From: Petrosia ficiformis
Lineage: Eukaryota; Porifera; Demospongiae; Haplosclerida; Petrosiidae
NCBI GenBank assembly: GCA_947044365.1
Contig: OX345644.1
Coordinates: 5,863,577-5,927,576 of the forward strand
Direction: 5' to 3'
DNA length: 64,000 nt
Position numbers and translations under genes: made by a program. Numbering within the stretch: the first letter of the stretch is position 1; each line of letters starts with the position of its first letter. Shown piece by piece: positions 13,394-28,522 of the stretch. Below the pieces are notes generated by a model. That model saw nothing but the letters and a program-made list of their open reading frames with translations. It made no database searches and was not told the origin of the DNA.

Positions 13394-15670
13394 TTAAAAA
13401 CACTGTTTTGGTACGATGAAGTTAAATACATTCACTAGCATTTTACCAGGATAAAAATCATGGTAATCTGCGAATGCAAGATTTGTTCCTTCGTGAGGTG
13501 GAGCAAGAGTTTCCAAAAATATTACAGGCGTATAGTTATAACTATTTGTCTCAATTCCAAACCATGTCCAAAACACACGGCCGTTTTCTAATGGGCATAC
13601 TGCAATTACTGTGGATGGCCAAGGAGAAAGCATACTATTGTTTTTTATTGTTCCCATGCACTTACACTTATCAGTGAACATCCAGTGTGGATTGGGAGGT
13701 CCAAAATTTAAACGAGAGCAGACACTTCTGTTTTGAACAAGATCTTTATTCACAATGAATGTTTCATTATGAATGAGATAGGCACTTGATACTGCATTTG
13801 AATTAAATAAAATAGTGTGTTGAGATTGCTGACTCCAATCATAAATTACTTGCGTTGGCATTGGCTCATAGACATTTACTGGTAGCATTGTTGCAGTTAA
13901 GTAAAACTGCTCGGGCCAGCTTCTCAGTGAGTGTATTCCATCACATCCCTCGTATGAAAATCCATGACATTTTGGCTTCTTTAGAGATCGTTTTGCTACT
14001 TTTTTTGCTGACTGATTGCAAAAATCAATTGCTTCCTTTACTTGGGATGTGTCTATGCCATATGATGCAAAGCTAATAGTAGTAAAATTGCCCAAGACAG
14101 GAATACCAGATGGGTTTGTTTCATTGTTGAGAAACATTCTCCAAGGTCTCATTTTAGCACACTCAAACCAAATCCAATCAACAAACTGATAATTCTTACA
14201 CTGCCACAGTACAGTTTCCACTCCTGAAGAGTTAACGGAACCGTAACATTTACAATGCCTGTTACCTAACCAGTTATGAGACGGAATTCTCCATCCATAT
14301 TTAATCGGTCCAGAGCAATGCGTTATTCCATTGCCTTTCACAATTGTGTAAGATAAATCATCTATCGTTAGTATCTCTAAATCATTATCCAATATAACCA
14401 GCATAGCATTATTTGTGGAGCTATAGACCATATCTGCAACTACTAACCTCTCATTTGTATAAGGTGTAAGAAGAACTGAAGCATTCCACTCTGATGGCCA
14501 TTGTGGAGGCTCAATGCTGCAGGAACTTTTATCCCCAATAGGTGGATTAACAACTGGAAAGAATCTTAGAGGTGGGGATTGTCCTGGCAATTTTGTAACG
14601 TACAAGTTACCAGTTTGCGAATCTACTGTTACAGAATGAAACATAGTACCAGCACTTGAGTTATTGGACATATACCAATTTGGAATAAGGAGGCTGTCAA
14701 TCTTACAATCACCAATGTCTTCAAGATTTTTACAATTCATTTTGACAGCTACCATTGCCAAACCCGATTGATTATTTTTTGTATTCTTTGTGGTTACGAT
14801 TACAAATTCCTCCTCATCTTTTGAAAAGAAGTCTATTCCATAAACAAGCATATTCACAAAGCACTTAAACTCACCTAAACACTTTCCATATTCATTGAAA
14901 ACCTGTATACGATGATTCAATGAATCGGTGATCCATATTCTATCACATTTATCAACAGCAATCATGTGAGGTAGATTGAACTCACCTGGATCAGATCCTG
15001 GTTGGTTTCTAGCGTTCCAAACATCCACAAACTCAAGTGCTTGATTTAAAACAATCACTCTATTGTTTAATCCATTTAAATCACCATCAGTAATAAAGAC
15101 ATACCCTTTAGAGTTCCATGCAATATCTGTAACTTTATCAAATTGTATTGGATTTATACTGGAACCGTTTGTATATTTTCCACATTTTCCAATGCTTTTG
15201 ATAAACTCTCCATAGTAAGAAAACTGCTTGACGCAATGACCATAGGAATTGCCAGCAAGTAGAGCACCAGCAAAGTCAGTTATCCAAACAGTGGCTACGG
15301 AAGGATCTGAACCATTCAGAGTTATTGAGTGAGGATAGCCAATCTCTTTTGTGTCCCATGACATTAGAAATGTTCCATTTGTGTTCCACAGAGTTAGTGG
15401 CGGCCACGATCGTTGAAGAACCAGGATATGATTTTGAGGCAAGTTAATAGCAATGTCTGTAACATCCTGAAATTCAAATGAAGCTGCAAACGTTTTGTCC
15501 AAAATATACTGCTTTTCAAATTGGAAGGTTTGATTAGTACTCCAAGCTGACCTGAGGCAGTTTGCCTGCAGCAACAAAAAGAAGAAAAGTATCCTCTCCT
15601 TTACATCAATACACACAGACATAGCTTGTATGAAATCTGTTGTCTTAATGTTAATTCCGTTCAATTTCAT
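13394..15670 (-). CDS. Secreted NHL-repeat protein, copy 1
   Basis: A single intronless frame of 758 codons. A second Met at codon 17 (position 15622) precedes a better signal peptide core, ILFFFLLLQANC, and is my preferred start. The N-terminal half is a beta-propeller of NHL type, with blades such as VTDIAWNSKGYVFITDG and IAVDKCDRIWITDSLNHRIQVF, as in extracellular NHL proteins and the lyase domain of peptide-amidating enzymes. The C-terminal half is rich in Cys and N-glycosylation sequons. It holds two related modules, near codons 455-530 and 660-740, each with a C-K-C-x-G core followed by a W-x-W-F motif. There is no membrane helix after the signal, so secretion is inferred. Catalytic activity cannot be assigned. 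It is transcribed away from CDIPT. Confidence 0.85.
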   Translation of the reverse strand: MKLNGINIKTTDFIQAMSVCIDVKERILFFFLLLQANCLRSAWSTNQTFQFEKQYILDKTFAASFEFQDVTDIAINLPQNHILVLQRSWPPLTLWNTNGTFLMSWDTKEIGYPHSITLNGSDPSVATVWITDFAGALLAGNSYGHCVKQFSYYGEFIKSIGKCGKYTNGSSINPIQFDKVTDIAWNSKGYVFITDGDLNGLNNRVIVLNQALEFVDVWNARNQPGSDPGEFNLPHMIAVDKCDRIWITDSLNHRIQVFNEYGKCLGEFKCFVNMLVYGIDFFSKDEEEFVIVTTKNTKNNQSGLAMVAVKMNCKNLEDIGDCKIDSLLIPNWYMSNNSSAGTMFHSVTVDSQTGNLYVTKLPGQSPPLRFFPVVNPPIGDKSSCSIEPPQWPSEWNASVLLTPYTNERLVVADMVYSSTNNAMLVILDNDLEILTIDDLSYTIVKGNGITHCSGPIKYGWRIPSHNWLGNRHCKCYGSVNSSGVETVLWQCKNYQFVDWIWFECAKMRPWRMFLNNETNPSGIPVLGNFTTISFASYGIDTSQVKEAIDFCNQSAKKVAKRSLKKPKCHGFSYEGCDGIHSLRSWPEQFYLTATMLPVNVYEPMPTQVIYDWSQQSQHTILFNSNAVSSAYLIHNETFIVNKDLVQNRSVCSRLNFGPPNPHWMFTDKCKCMGTIKNNSMLSPWPSTVIAVCPLENGRVFWTWFGIETNSYNYTPVIFLETLAPPHEGTNLAFADYHDFYPGKMLVNVFNFIVPKQCF

Positions 15671-15752
15671 CAGTTTAATAAGACCACAGGAATGCGTGCG
15701 TATAGCGTGATTTAGGTATTACCTCCGTGATTAGGAGACATCATCAATCAAT
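15671..15752. promoter_or_regulatory. Shared NHL/CDIPT divergent promoter
   Basis: Only 82 bases separate the first in-frame ATG of the NHL gene (minus strand) from the CDIPT ATG (plus strand). Both transcripts must start inside or very near this gap. No TATA box is visible. The stretch holds two CpG-containing words (AATGCGTGCGTATAGCGTG) in otherwise CpG-poor surroundings. The arrangement recurs at 32839-32920. Confidence 0.55.
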
Positions 15753-18700
15753 ATGGCTGAAAATATCTTTTTGTTTGTGCCAAATATTATAGGTAAGATA
15801 GTGAGTAATGTCTATTTTCTAATATAGTTACAACGTGCAGAATTTTTAATACATATATAAATATATATATTATATAATTACATAATTATATATAATTATA
15901 ATACATAATATTCATAGGATATATTAGAGTGGGACTAGCCTTTCTTGCCTGCTACCTATGGCTTACTCATCCTCTCACTGTTGCATTAATATTTGTGATA
16001 AGTCAAATGGTTCTAGATGATCTTGATGGAATTGCAGCAAGAAGATTCGATCAAGGTCATTAATGTAAAAGTTATATAAATAATAAGTTGATAATACCTG
16101 ACCGACAATGGTGCAGGTAGGAAGATGTTTTGTGTTCCTGCTGATGCTGAAATCCGAGGAATGGGCTACAAAACAGCCCAAAGGGTAAGCTATGGGGTGG
16201 GGATGTGCCCCCTCCCTCATGAAGTACTGAATGCTATTGAAATTTCCATTGCAAAACAATAAGAAATAACAAATGATGATGTACAATAGTCATCCATGAT
16301 CTATGTTGGCTAGTGTAATTATGAAGTACAGCCATAGTAAAGAATAGTAACAAAAACAACAACAATGCAATGTACTACAAACATATGCCATGTAAATCCA
16401 TTAGATGTTATTGATTGTTATACATAATTATGTATGTACTAATTTCTCTGGAATGAGCAAGTAACATCTGTTGCTTTCACGTACAGTAGAATAGAAATAT
16501 TGCATTGAAACACCTGTAACCAACTGAAGTTTAAAATAACTTATCACTTTTTAAATTGTAATAACCCATGTCATGATATAACCATTACTATGCTTTTCAT
16601 ATGAATAATAATTCAAAGTGATTGAAATGTTTATTCAAAAAAATACTAATTAAAATGTCGCCGTTACTCCATTAGTACATTGCAGTACTAAATTGCAAAT
16701 GGTTAATTCGCTTTATTACCTCACACAGTATGCTCAGCAAGGGGTTAAGCAATTGGTTCTGTCCATCCATCTGTCTGTCTGTCGGTCTGTCATGCAAAAA
16801 CAGTCGGAATCAAACTTCAGACTGCTTTAACCCTATATGTAACATTTCACCCCTACGTGGTTTGGAGTGTATTCCTAGCATTACAAAGCTCTCCAAATGC
16901 TTGTAATGTAATTGGTGTCAGGCACAAGCCCATGAAAATGGCTAAAAAGGTTGATGGTTTTTCGGCCGTCCTTTGGCCTAAATATTGACTACAGGGGAAT
17001 TTTGAAGGGGGCACAACGCCCTCGTCGCCAACGCAAATTGTAGTTTTAGTGACCCCACCCGCATGCTCTGGTGCGTAGCTGTAAAACCTGAAATGGTTGC
17101 TGTAGCTAGTGCCAAAATGCAGTAAGGTCATTTTGTTTGCCCCAGTTCCAGTCAAAAGAGAGAGAGCACTGCATTTGATTTAATCCTACGAAGCGCTTGG
17201 GGACTTTCGAGTCCCGGTAAGCAAGTTGGTAGAAGTAGTACTCCATGTCGGAAAAGGAGCCAAGTTTGTGGTAGAGAAAGTGAACGGTGGCCAAAATATA
17301 TGCAATAGAGTCGCCAGTGTTGGAAATGGGAAGAATTTTGAAAAACAAGCTCAGTCCTCTAAGGGTTAATTAAAGATCTTCTAAACATATCAGTCAGCTA
17401 GAAAATAGTCATATGATAACGTATGCAATACTATGCATACTTTGCTGAAGCTAGTGCAGTTCACATTATCTGTCCTGTCAGTTTAGAAAAGTTCACCATT
17501 TTTCAGTCAGTCATGCCATTCATAATAATTAGTTATCTTTGTGTCTATTCAAGAAACTGAACCTGTTCTGTCAATGACTTAGGTAATATTATGCAGTTTT
17601 GCGTGGGGTATGTGTTCTAGGAACATCTAGTTTATGGGCTTCACTGAGTTGTACAGGTTTGATTTTGATATCTTAGGCTTTCCTAGAATCTCTTCTGTGT
17701 GGTTAAGTAAGCTCCTCAGAAAATGTATTGTTAAAGTTGCATAGCTAAGAAAAGAGCTGAAAATGTGCCTACCCAGACACTAAATTTGAGTAAAAAATTG
17801 AATGGTTTTTGAAGTACCTACAATAATTATTCAACTTGGTACAGGATCTATTTTTCTACCTGTTGGCCAGGTCTACTGTGGAAGTAATTGAACATTAAGA
17901 CAATCTTTAATAAGTAATTGTATTCGCTTTTGCTCACTTCTACCATAACCCTCCAGGCTTGGTGGATAAAATTGTTAAAATAATTTTAGTATAATTATAG
18001 TTACAATGATGATTATAGATCGTATGTTCTATTTATATGCTTGTAAAGAAAATATAATTTTACTGATTCAATTACTTCAATATCTTTTGTTCTAATAGCA
18101 ACCATATTTGGAGGAACGCTAGACATTCTGATTGACAGGTGAGAAATTAGCATACTTAACAATATTGCAATATTTTTTGGCATCTGTTAGTTGTGATTGA
18201 AGTTATTATGTAATTTCAAAAGCACAAAAATTTTATATCATTTATTTTGTATATCTGCATGTTAACACTTAACTGCTCTCACTACGCTGTAAAAGTATTG
18301 GTTGTTATAAAACATTTGGTTGATTATATGAAAACAAAATTGTTTAAATAACTTGATGATTGTAAGGATTTAATTGCATGTTGTGCATCCTGTTGAAGCC
18401 ATGATGTCCTATTTTGTTAATAATAATTTTTTTTGTTTTGTGTCACTTCAGTATCTCTGCAGCAATTGAACATCTGCAACCACATAATTTATCAAAAAAA
18501 CACACAAAACATTATAATTAGTTATTTGCTTCAATTAATATTTAAAATATCATAATAATTATTATGAATGCAGTACACAATGTTTTTTGGCATACATATT
18601 GCATATCCATACCTGTCAACCATGCATTGTGTATATGTGCATAATCACACTTATAATTAATAAATTGTGATAATGCAATGAGCTACATTAGGCTAATAGC

Positions 18701-21642
18701 ATGATTTTATAAGTTAATACTGCATGAATTAAGCACTACACACAAATGAACAGGGATGAAGGCATTGAATTACCAGGTTCCTAGATAAGAAAAGCCAAGC
18801 TCAGCTGAGGGTATGTATATTAGTTTGGGGATGTCCAATTATTATAGCAGGGTTCTTATCATCACCTTTCATCAAACCAACATTTCAAGCTAATATACCA
18901 ACTTGTCTATTATATTGTGTGAACCAACACAAAGGTTGTATATTTTTCGAGTATTCATTTTTACTGCTATATTAATAATTGGTGGAGTAGTTCCTTCTGT
19001 CCTTTACACATGGATGTACAGATGTGGAAGAAAGCTACATGTAAAATACACTCTTGGACAGTTCGCATTGCAAATAGCAAATTAGTTTACCCTGATGAAG
19101 GCTAGAGTATCTAATAGTGGTGAAAACCACTATATCTAACTACACACAAAATTGTATTAGTCATTATGATGGAATATTTATCTTATACTATCACTAATTA
19201 AATTTCTTTATCTCCTCCTCATATCAACAGGTGTTCACTTATGATATTTCTAATGGGCTTGTGTTCCATATATCCAGAATATATGCTTGTTTTTCAATTA
19301 GCTGGATATCTTGATGTGAGCCGAATGTGGATGAGAATGCACAGGTCTGACTAAAAAATAATTTATCAGTTACTTTAATAATTATAACTAATGCATGATC
19401 CCAAAGGGCTTACCCTATGATGGCTTCATATATATAGGCTACTAGCATCTCTGAAAACCGAAATAACGTCCAGCAATTGGCAATTTTTGGACATTTTGCC
19501 TCTTTGTCTGGACATGTCTGGACAAAATTGCATTTGTCTTGATAAATAGTTAGTTACATGTATATAAGAACAAAATTAGAACAGTAGCCTCAGAGCAAAG
19601 TTAACTATCAGTCAAGAGCACTCATAGCCTATAGTATGTTTCTAATAATTATATCTTATTATAGTCATTTTCCAGGCAAAATCCACAACTTGCTGGTAAA
19701 ATATTGTTTTGTCCAGATGTTTCTGCTGGACATTTTCAAAAACTATTCCGAACACTGTCATATTCCAAAAACGCAATTATTATGCATACACTCCATTTTA
19801 CATACTCTTTATAAATTGATTTGTTATTTCAACCAATTTTATTGGTTATATTAGTTTCATAACAATTTCAATGTAACATTTATTTTTGAATATGAGTGGC
19901 CAATACAAGTAAAATTTTGTTAGTGAACTATGTTACCTAGAGTACATAAGCCTATACGTATTTGTACTCTTGACATTCATTTATAGTACATCAGAATATT
20001 TATAATAATGTAATATAAAGTATTATGTGGAATGTACATGTACCATCATTTTCCCCCATTAGTAAATTAATCAGCCATGAACAATGATTTACATCACTAA
20101 GTAATTAGTAAATGAGCTAAATCATTCACATGGAACAATATTTGGCTCAATATTTTTGGCTTGAAAGCCTGTAGAAGTAAAATTGCATTCATAATTAATC
20201 AAATTAATACATCATTCCCAGGGGCTCAGTCAATTAATGGACATGGTATGTAAAAGAACGCAAGCCTGAACCTGAACTATAGTCATAAATAACTCATAAT
20301 ATTGATACATAGAATGTTTAGAGTATTTTGATTGATTATTCAGTATCACTCACCCCTAGTATAAACTCCAAGTAGCGTATAATAGTTGAAATACATTGCA
20401 AGAAGACTTGAAGAATTATATAAAAACCTTTAAATATAATTAAAAAATAACTATAATAGCTGTTGGGTTTTATGATTAACGGTCACCACAAAGTAGACAA
20501 TCATAGAGATACAGTTTCTCCAAAATTATAATTACTTTGTTCATACAGTTGCACATTGCAGGGACAAAAAGGTATTAAGGCATCCTCAAGCAGTCCAATA
20601 CTTACCTTTTATTACTCTGAAGTAAGTATATATGCAGATGTTTTAGCAAAATAATTATGATTCATTCTAATTGCTCAGTTAGGTCTCCACATATTCAGCT
20701 ATGGATCTGAGTTGTTTTACGTTGCTCTTTATCTTCTTTACTTCTCCATAGGACCAACTGGTATTTCGTTTATTCAAAATACAATCACATACATATATAT
20801 ACTATAAAATGTTATTTAACTTATTTTAACCCTCACTTGGTTTCAATGCAATATTAATAATAATTATGCTCCTACATACTAATTTCTCTGGAATGAGCAA
20901 GTAATATCTGTTGTTTTCATAGACACTATAATGGGAACAATGAATAATACAACACAGGTTATACCTACATAATTATAATACTGTGCTATATGATTGTATT
21001 ACCCTTTTTGTTACTATGCTTTATTATGACATATACTATATATACTAATCAATACGAATCAACTAGTACTTGTAAATATTATCTAGCAGGAAAAAGAAAT
21101 TAGGATTGAGGAAAATAAAATTATATTGAAACTCAATCCTGTAACCATTTATAGGTTAAAATAACTGATTATGTACTAGTGCTGCAATGATTATGTCATA
21201 ACCATGTCATATCACAACATTTTAAATTTTATGGAAAAGAGATTTTATTCCTTGAAGCTTGTTTATAATATATAGCAATGTTTCTACCATTGTGACCTTA
21301 ACAGTAATACAGTAAATATACATCACATATTCAATGGTTATGTACTGATGTCACGACATAAAATGCTATGACATATGACATGGAAAATGTCCATATTGTG
21401 CACATTGGAGCAATATTAATTTAGTGTGTTTCTGTTTGCAACTTCTGTAGCCAAGGTAATTATGTGTACTTTATTTTTATCTAGTTACGTTTGGCAGTTA
21501 TGAAGTTGGTCTATGGCAGATATTTGCAGCAGTCACATTTCCAATAGTCTGTATTAAACAATTGTTTAATATTGTAATCCTCAAAATCAGTTGTCAAGAC
21601 ATAGCTGCTATTGACTTAGCCAAGAGAGAGAAACATCATTAG
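15753..21642 (+). CDS. CDIPT: CDIPT, phosphatidylinositol synthase, copy 2 (complete)
   Basis: Seven exons: 15753-15792, 15918-16055, 18099-18138, 19231-19344, 20549-20621, 20679-20760 and 21485-21642. They give 214 codons plus stop, very close to the animal family length. The enzyme joins CDP-diacylglycerol and myo-inositol to make phosphatidylinositol in the ER membrane. Exon 2 carries DDLDGIAARRFDQ and exon 3 carries GGTLDILID. Together they form the D-x2-D-G-x2-A-R-x8/9-G-x3-D-x3-D signature that binds the metal and the CDP substrate. Several hydrophobic helices follow, with a basic C-terminus. Intron 2 (2.0 kb) contains the TTAA MITE at 16831-17365. All junctions are GT-AG with consistent phase. 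Confidence 0.93.
16831..17365 (+). mobile_element. piggyBac-like MITE in CDIPT intron 2 (filled site)
   Basis: A 535-bp element sits exactly between two TTAA tetranucleotides (16827-16830 and 17366-17369). Its ends are CCCTATATGTAAC and CTCAGTCCTCTAAGGG. The interior is homologous, inverted, to 8760-9307. The corresponding place at about 327-332 in the diverged left flank has a single TTAA and no element, which is an empty site. Confidence 0.75.
20199..20288 (+). repeat. GTCAATTAATGG dispersed repeat, copy 2
   Basis: Same position in CDIPT intron 4 as 2971-3060, duplicated with the unit. Confidence 0.6.
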
Positions 21643-21949
21643 TGTGAAAAATATTGATTAGCTTTGTAATTGATTCTTTATTTACAATACATTTGAAATT
21701 ACAAAGTGGAGCTGTAAGTAATTCTGTGTAAGAAAAATAGCTTTGGTATTGAAGTCAAAAGTTAAACTACAATGTACATGTGTTGGACAGCATGTTTAAA
21801 CAGAAACAGTTATAATAAATCATAATTATGTCATCATAAAAAGTATTATACTATGATTGACCATTTACATAGCTAACTGGACTCTAGTCATCATTTTGTT
21901 GTTACTTCATGAGGTGAAAACTACCATTAACTCTAATAGGTGTTTTTTA

Positions 21950-22249
21950 TCACAATACGTATAAACTCACAGTTTCCTGCTGGACTACAATAAATTTATA
22001 CTTATATCTAACACTATTTACTCTGGCTAGCCTTTGATGTAAGCTCTGATTTAATTTATTAATAACCACACCCTTAACAAAGCTTGACTCCCTAGAAAGT
22101 ATTGTAGAACGGAGGCATCGTTTAATATATGACATTGCATGTGTCCTCTTAATTAAAACATCAGGACATTTTCTGTAATAACCATTATGAAGGGACCAAA
22201 TAAAGTATTTACTTATTATGATGCAGGCATGACAACATTTTGACCCCAA
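21950..22249 (-). other. Unrecognised 99-codon frame, copy 2
   Basis: Identical in length and sequence to the frame at 4722-5021. Nothing in it is recognised. Confidence 0.2.
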
Positions 22250-22734
22250 AACTCAAACTTTGATCCAACTTAAATAAACTCATGATTATTTAGCAACTAT
22301 AAAACTGCTAACATGTCTTTCACCGACTATTTCTTGATGTTAATTTTCAAGTTTTTGCTATATATTGTAATTTTGTTAATTTAGATATTAACTATTATTT
22401 TGAAATTATGGAGTGGCCAATATCTGAACTATCTATGTATCACTGACTGATTGACTTGAAAACACAATGCATACATATACACCTAGCATGTATATTTTGG
22501 TAATGGACATGGAGGATGGGAAAACAATATTCGTGACTGCCAGGACACGTTCCTGGACATTAATGGTCCTCACTTGCCAGAATTGTTGAGATTTCATCTT
22601 TAGACCCAAGGCATTATTTAAACATATTAACTCAAGGCCATCAACTACTTCTCTCATTTGTATTATAACCCCATAACACTTGTTAGGCAACTTAATAACT
22701 ACTATATATCTAATTTCTTTTGCAAACTGTGAAG

Positions 22735-24543
22735 AGGGAGATGTACGTGTAATGGATGGTGATATTACACAAGGTGGTAGAGTTGAAGTCTGTGCTAATA
22801 ACATATGGGGTAGTATATGTAGTGATGGATTTGATTTCACTGATGCCTATGTTGTGTGTAAGGAACTAGGGCTGGGGGAGTCAGGTACTGTATAACACAA
22901 TGTACTAATTATTATAATTTGACATTGTTTTTCTATCATCAGAACCCACTGTTTATACCGACTCACATTTTGGAGATGGTAATGTACCTATTGTGTATTC
23001 TAACATGGGATGTAGAGGATATGAGAATACTGTACTAGAGTGTAGTAAACAAGAGTTTAGAAATTTCTCTTGTTCTCGTGATAAAGTTGTTGGAATCACT
23101 TGTCGAGATGGTATGTGAATGCAGTTTTATACTGAAATTTGCATGTTATTTATATACAAGACTAAAATGGAAAAAAACCATATAATTTCACTAATTGTTT
23201 CAGTGGTGACAGAGCGTCCAACCCAAGAACACATACCTTCTAATTTTATTTGCAAAGATTTCAATATAAGGGATTATGTGTGGGTAGTGGCTATCCATCA
23301 GGCAGGTCACTCAAGTGACAATGAATAGGTAAAACACTCCCTCTACATACACACGTGTACAATAATATTATCATAGGTACTTAAAATGTACAAACAACAG
23401 TTAGAAACTCTGTGTTTTAAGGAAGTATTCCATTTTATAACATGCAGTTGGATGTTCCTTCGTGGCTTTACCACTCATAAGCCCCTACTTGTATAGATAT
23501 ACTTTCTTTTTTGTAGCATGTGTGAGGATGGTTCAATATGACTAGTAGGGGGTCAGAATGCTCAAGAGGGAACTCTTGAATTATGTTCCTATAGCATCTG
23601 GGGTCTTGTGGCAGTGAGTGGTTGGGATGAGAAAGATGCTAGTGTTGTATGTAATGAACTAGGATTTGCTAGTCAAGGTAATGAACTAGTTAAATTTACT
23701 GTGTAATTAGTTACAATCATTTGATTCTAAATTAGGTTCTGTTAGTTTTACTAATTCACACTACGGTAAACCTAATAAAACAGTTCATGTAAGCAATGTT
23801 GATTGTAGTGGAGTGGAAGATACTTTCAAAGAATGTAATGCAGCTCATATCCCACCAGAAGAACGAAGAGAATTATTGCTGTATGTAGATGTTGTTGGTG
23901 TGTCTTGTAGCATTTATCAATCAACCACTGGGACTTATCGGTCAACCACTGGGACTCTGGATCGATCAAAACCATCACTAGATTCATCAGATCAATCCAA
24001 ATCATCACTAGATTCATCAGATCAATCCAAATCATCACTAGATTCATCAGATCAATCCAAATCATCACTAGATTCATCAGATCAATCCAAATCATCACTA
24101 GATTCATCAGATCAATCCAAATCATCACTAAATTCATCAGATCAATCCAAATCATCACAGGATTCATCAGATCAATTGAATCCATCAGTGATACCTAGAG
24201 CAAGTAAAAACACGCAGGATCGTGAAACTATGGCTGGTTTGATTATAGTGGTGATTCTATTCTCTCTTTCTGTGGTACTTGTTGCTGGGTGAGTACATGT
24301 TTCTGAACTTGATATCATCATGATTATTTTTTATTACATGATGCTACATGTTATACAATATCTTTTAGCTTAGCAATCTACATCCTGTTTATCAAAAGAG
24401 CTACAAAACTGAGGATCCAAAATCGTGCTTCTTCTCAGCGAATGACAATGTCTTCTCTTGATGATGGAGGTGACTCTGGAAAAATGAATCCAGTTGGTAC
24501 AATAAACCCTGTATTTTCTCCAAACCTTAATCAAAATGAATAA
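22735..24543 (+). CDS. SRCR-domain type I membrane protein, copy 2
   Basis: Exons 22735-22884, 22943-23110, 23204-23305, 23546-23677, 23736-24288 and 24369-24543 mirror copy 1. By eye the coding sequence is unchanged, including the TGA at 23539-23541 just upstream of the acceptor used here. The duplication therefore followed any loss of function. The stalk minisatellite (23972-24181) again has seven units. Confidence 0.75.
23972..24181 (+). repeat. 30-bp coding minisatellite, copy 2
   Basis: Seven units, same variants in the same order as at 6744-6953. This indicates no unit gain or loss since duplication. Confidence 0.9.
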
Positions 24544-24879
24544 ATGGAGGATGAGCAATGTATTCTTTCTACTATAAACTGATGAAATGATACAGTAACA
24601 CAATGTTTTTTCCTTTACTGTTGAATGCATTTTTTTTGATTGCAACACTTTGATACACACACAAAATTATTGATAATTATACTGCTGCTATTTGATATAA
24701 TGTTTTAGTTTTTTTGCACACATATCGAAGGAGATAACAATTGCATTAAAATTTATTTACCTTTCAATACTTTCAATGTCAATACCACTATAAAATTACT
24801 AATGAGTATGTATATCGTGGGAATTTTTTCGTGCAGACGCTTAGCAATTTAGCAAAAGTAATTCTCTTAGAAATTTATT

Positions 24880-25033
24880 GGATGCTTCAGCTCGTGAGCC
24901 TTCATCAGCTATAAAGCAAAAACCAAGAGTACACAACTTATATAAGTAACATACAACTATATTCAAAAGAGATATATATTAGGTATTATTTTATATTGAC
25001 CTTTGTTCTTTCTTCTACTACATTAATTTTGGG
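24880..25033 (+). repeat. Dispersed element, copy 2
   Basis: Equivalent of 7652-7805. Two substitutions against copy 1 lie just upstream, near 24831-24837. Confidence 0.55.
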
Positions 25034-25153
25034 GTGAATTGATATGACTGTACACTTGGCAATCTTTCAATTATTTAGTGAAATTTCTTGGTGTTTTTAC
25101 CATAACATCAATCAACTGCTGAACTATATATACTTTTTATTATTGTCATTATA

Positions 25154-25351
25154 CTTGTACCTAATGATTGGTGTAATGCTGTGATTGTCCCAAACCCGAA
25201 AAAGAGAGACTTAATGGACTGTGGTAACTGGAGAGGAATTAGTATGCTAGAGGTTGCTATTGTCACAGAAAATTTAAACCAAAGGGCTTTAGAGCATGCA
25301 AGTCCTGATGAAAGTGGCAGCAAAGTGGGGTTTGTGTGTGAGCATAGTTAA
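25154..25351 (+). pseudogene. Reverse transcriptase fragment, copy 2
   Basis: Unit copy of the LINE-type fragment at 7926-8123, unchanged by eye. Confidence 0.65.
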
Positions 25352-25987
25352 TACCAAAGCAATGGTTTTAGGATTACATGTATAATCTCACCAGTGATAC
25401 ACTCTCTAAAATAATTCAAATAATAATAAATATGTATACATATATTATGCATAACTGTGCTAGTACTGTTCCAGTATGACAATAATAACCTTATGATATT
25501 AGTTTTGCTAATATTTTATCTATACTAAAAGTGCCTATAATTATATGTTAGTTAAAGTTAACGACCTCACTAATAGGGTTTTAGTTAGTTTACCATAGAA
25601 ATAATGTAATACCATCAGACTTTCAGTTAACTATTATAATTATTAAACTACAAAATAATAATTATAATAGTTATTAATTTAGGGCTGTCAGACTTTTAGA
25701 CTTATCAGCCATCAACTTACCCACCTAGCTCTTTGTCCTAATAGGTTTAATATGACTAGAGACCATATCAACTATATAGCCTATATAGTCACAGGAGTTC
25801 ATAACTCCAAAGAAATAGTAAGGAGTGGAACAACCAACTAAAGTAGTAGTAATACTTCTCTTCCCTTTAGTATGTACAGCAACATCAACTTTTCCAGGTA
25901 TGTAAAACATTAATAATACTTTTACTTGTTGTAAAATTAATAATAAATTTATCTATATAGCAATGTAGAGGCCATAGACTGTAATAA

Positions 25988-26535
25988 CCCTTACAGGACT
26001 TTTAACAATTCTACCCATTTCCAACACTGGTGTCTCCGCTGCAGATATCTTGGCCACCCTTCACTTTTTGTATATCCCTAACTTCTTTGTAGTATCTTGC
26101 TTACTGGAACTCGAAGGTTCCTAAGCGCTTTATAGAACTAACTCATGACAAATGCAGTGTGCTAGCTCCCTCTTTCGACAACAACTGGGGCAAACAAAGC
26201 GACCCCACTGCATGTTAGCACCAGCTACACCTATGATATCGGGTTTTACAGCAAGAGAAATGTCTTAGCTACCGAACTGATTGCATGGGTGGTAAGGGGG
26301 CTGCACCCCCTTCCAATGGGAGGAAGCCCCTTCCCCCCCCCCCCCCTTTCAAATTCCCCTCATAATCCATATTTAGGCCAAAGTGCAGCCAAAAAGTCAT
26401 CAATGTTTTAGCCATTTTCATAGGCTTATCACTGAAACTAATTACGAACACTGGAGTGCTTTGTAACACTAGGAAAACACTCCTAAGTTCTTAGGAGTTA
26501 AATGTCACAGATATGTGACATCAGTCCTCTACGAG
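25988..26535 (-). mobile_element. piggyBac-like MITE, orientation 1, copy 2
   Basis: Unit copy of 8760-9307, with the same termini and the same C run. Confidence 0.6.
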
Positions 26536-26539
26536 TTAA

Positions 26540-28522
<1,983 letters not shown>

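Noticed and set aside
13855..14076. Short plus-strand frames opposite the NHL gene
   Set aside because: They are antisense shadows of a long, well-supported coding frame.
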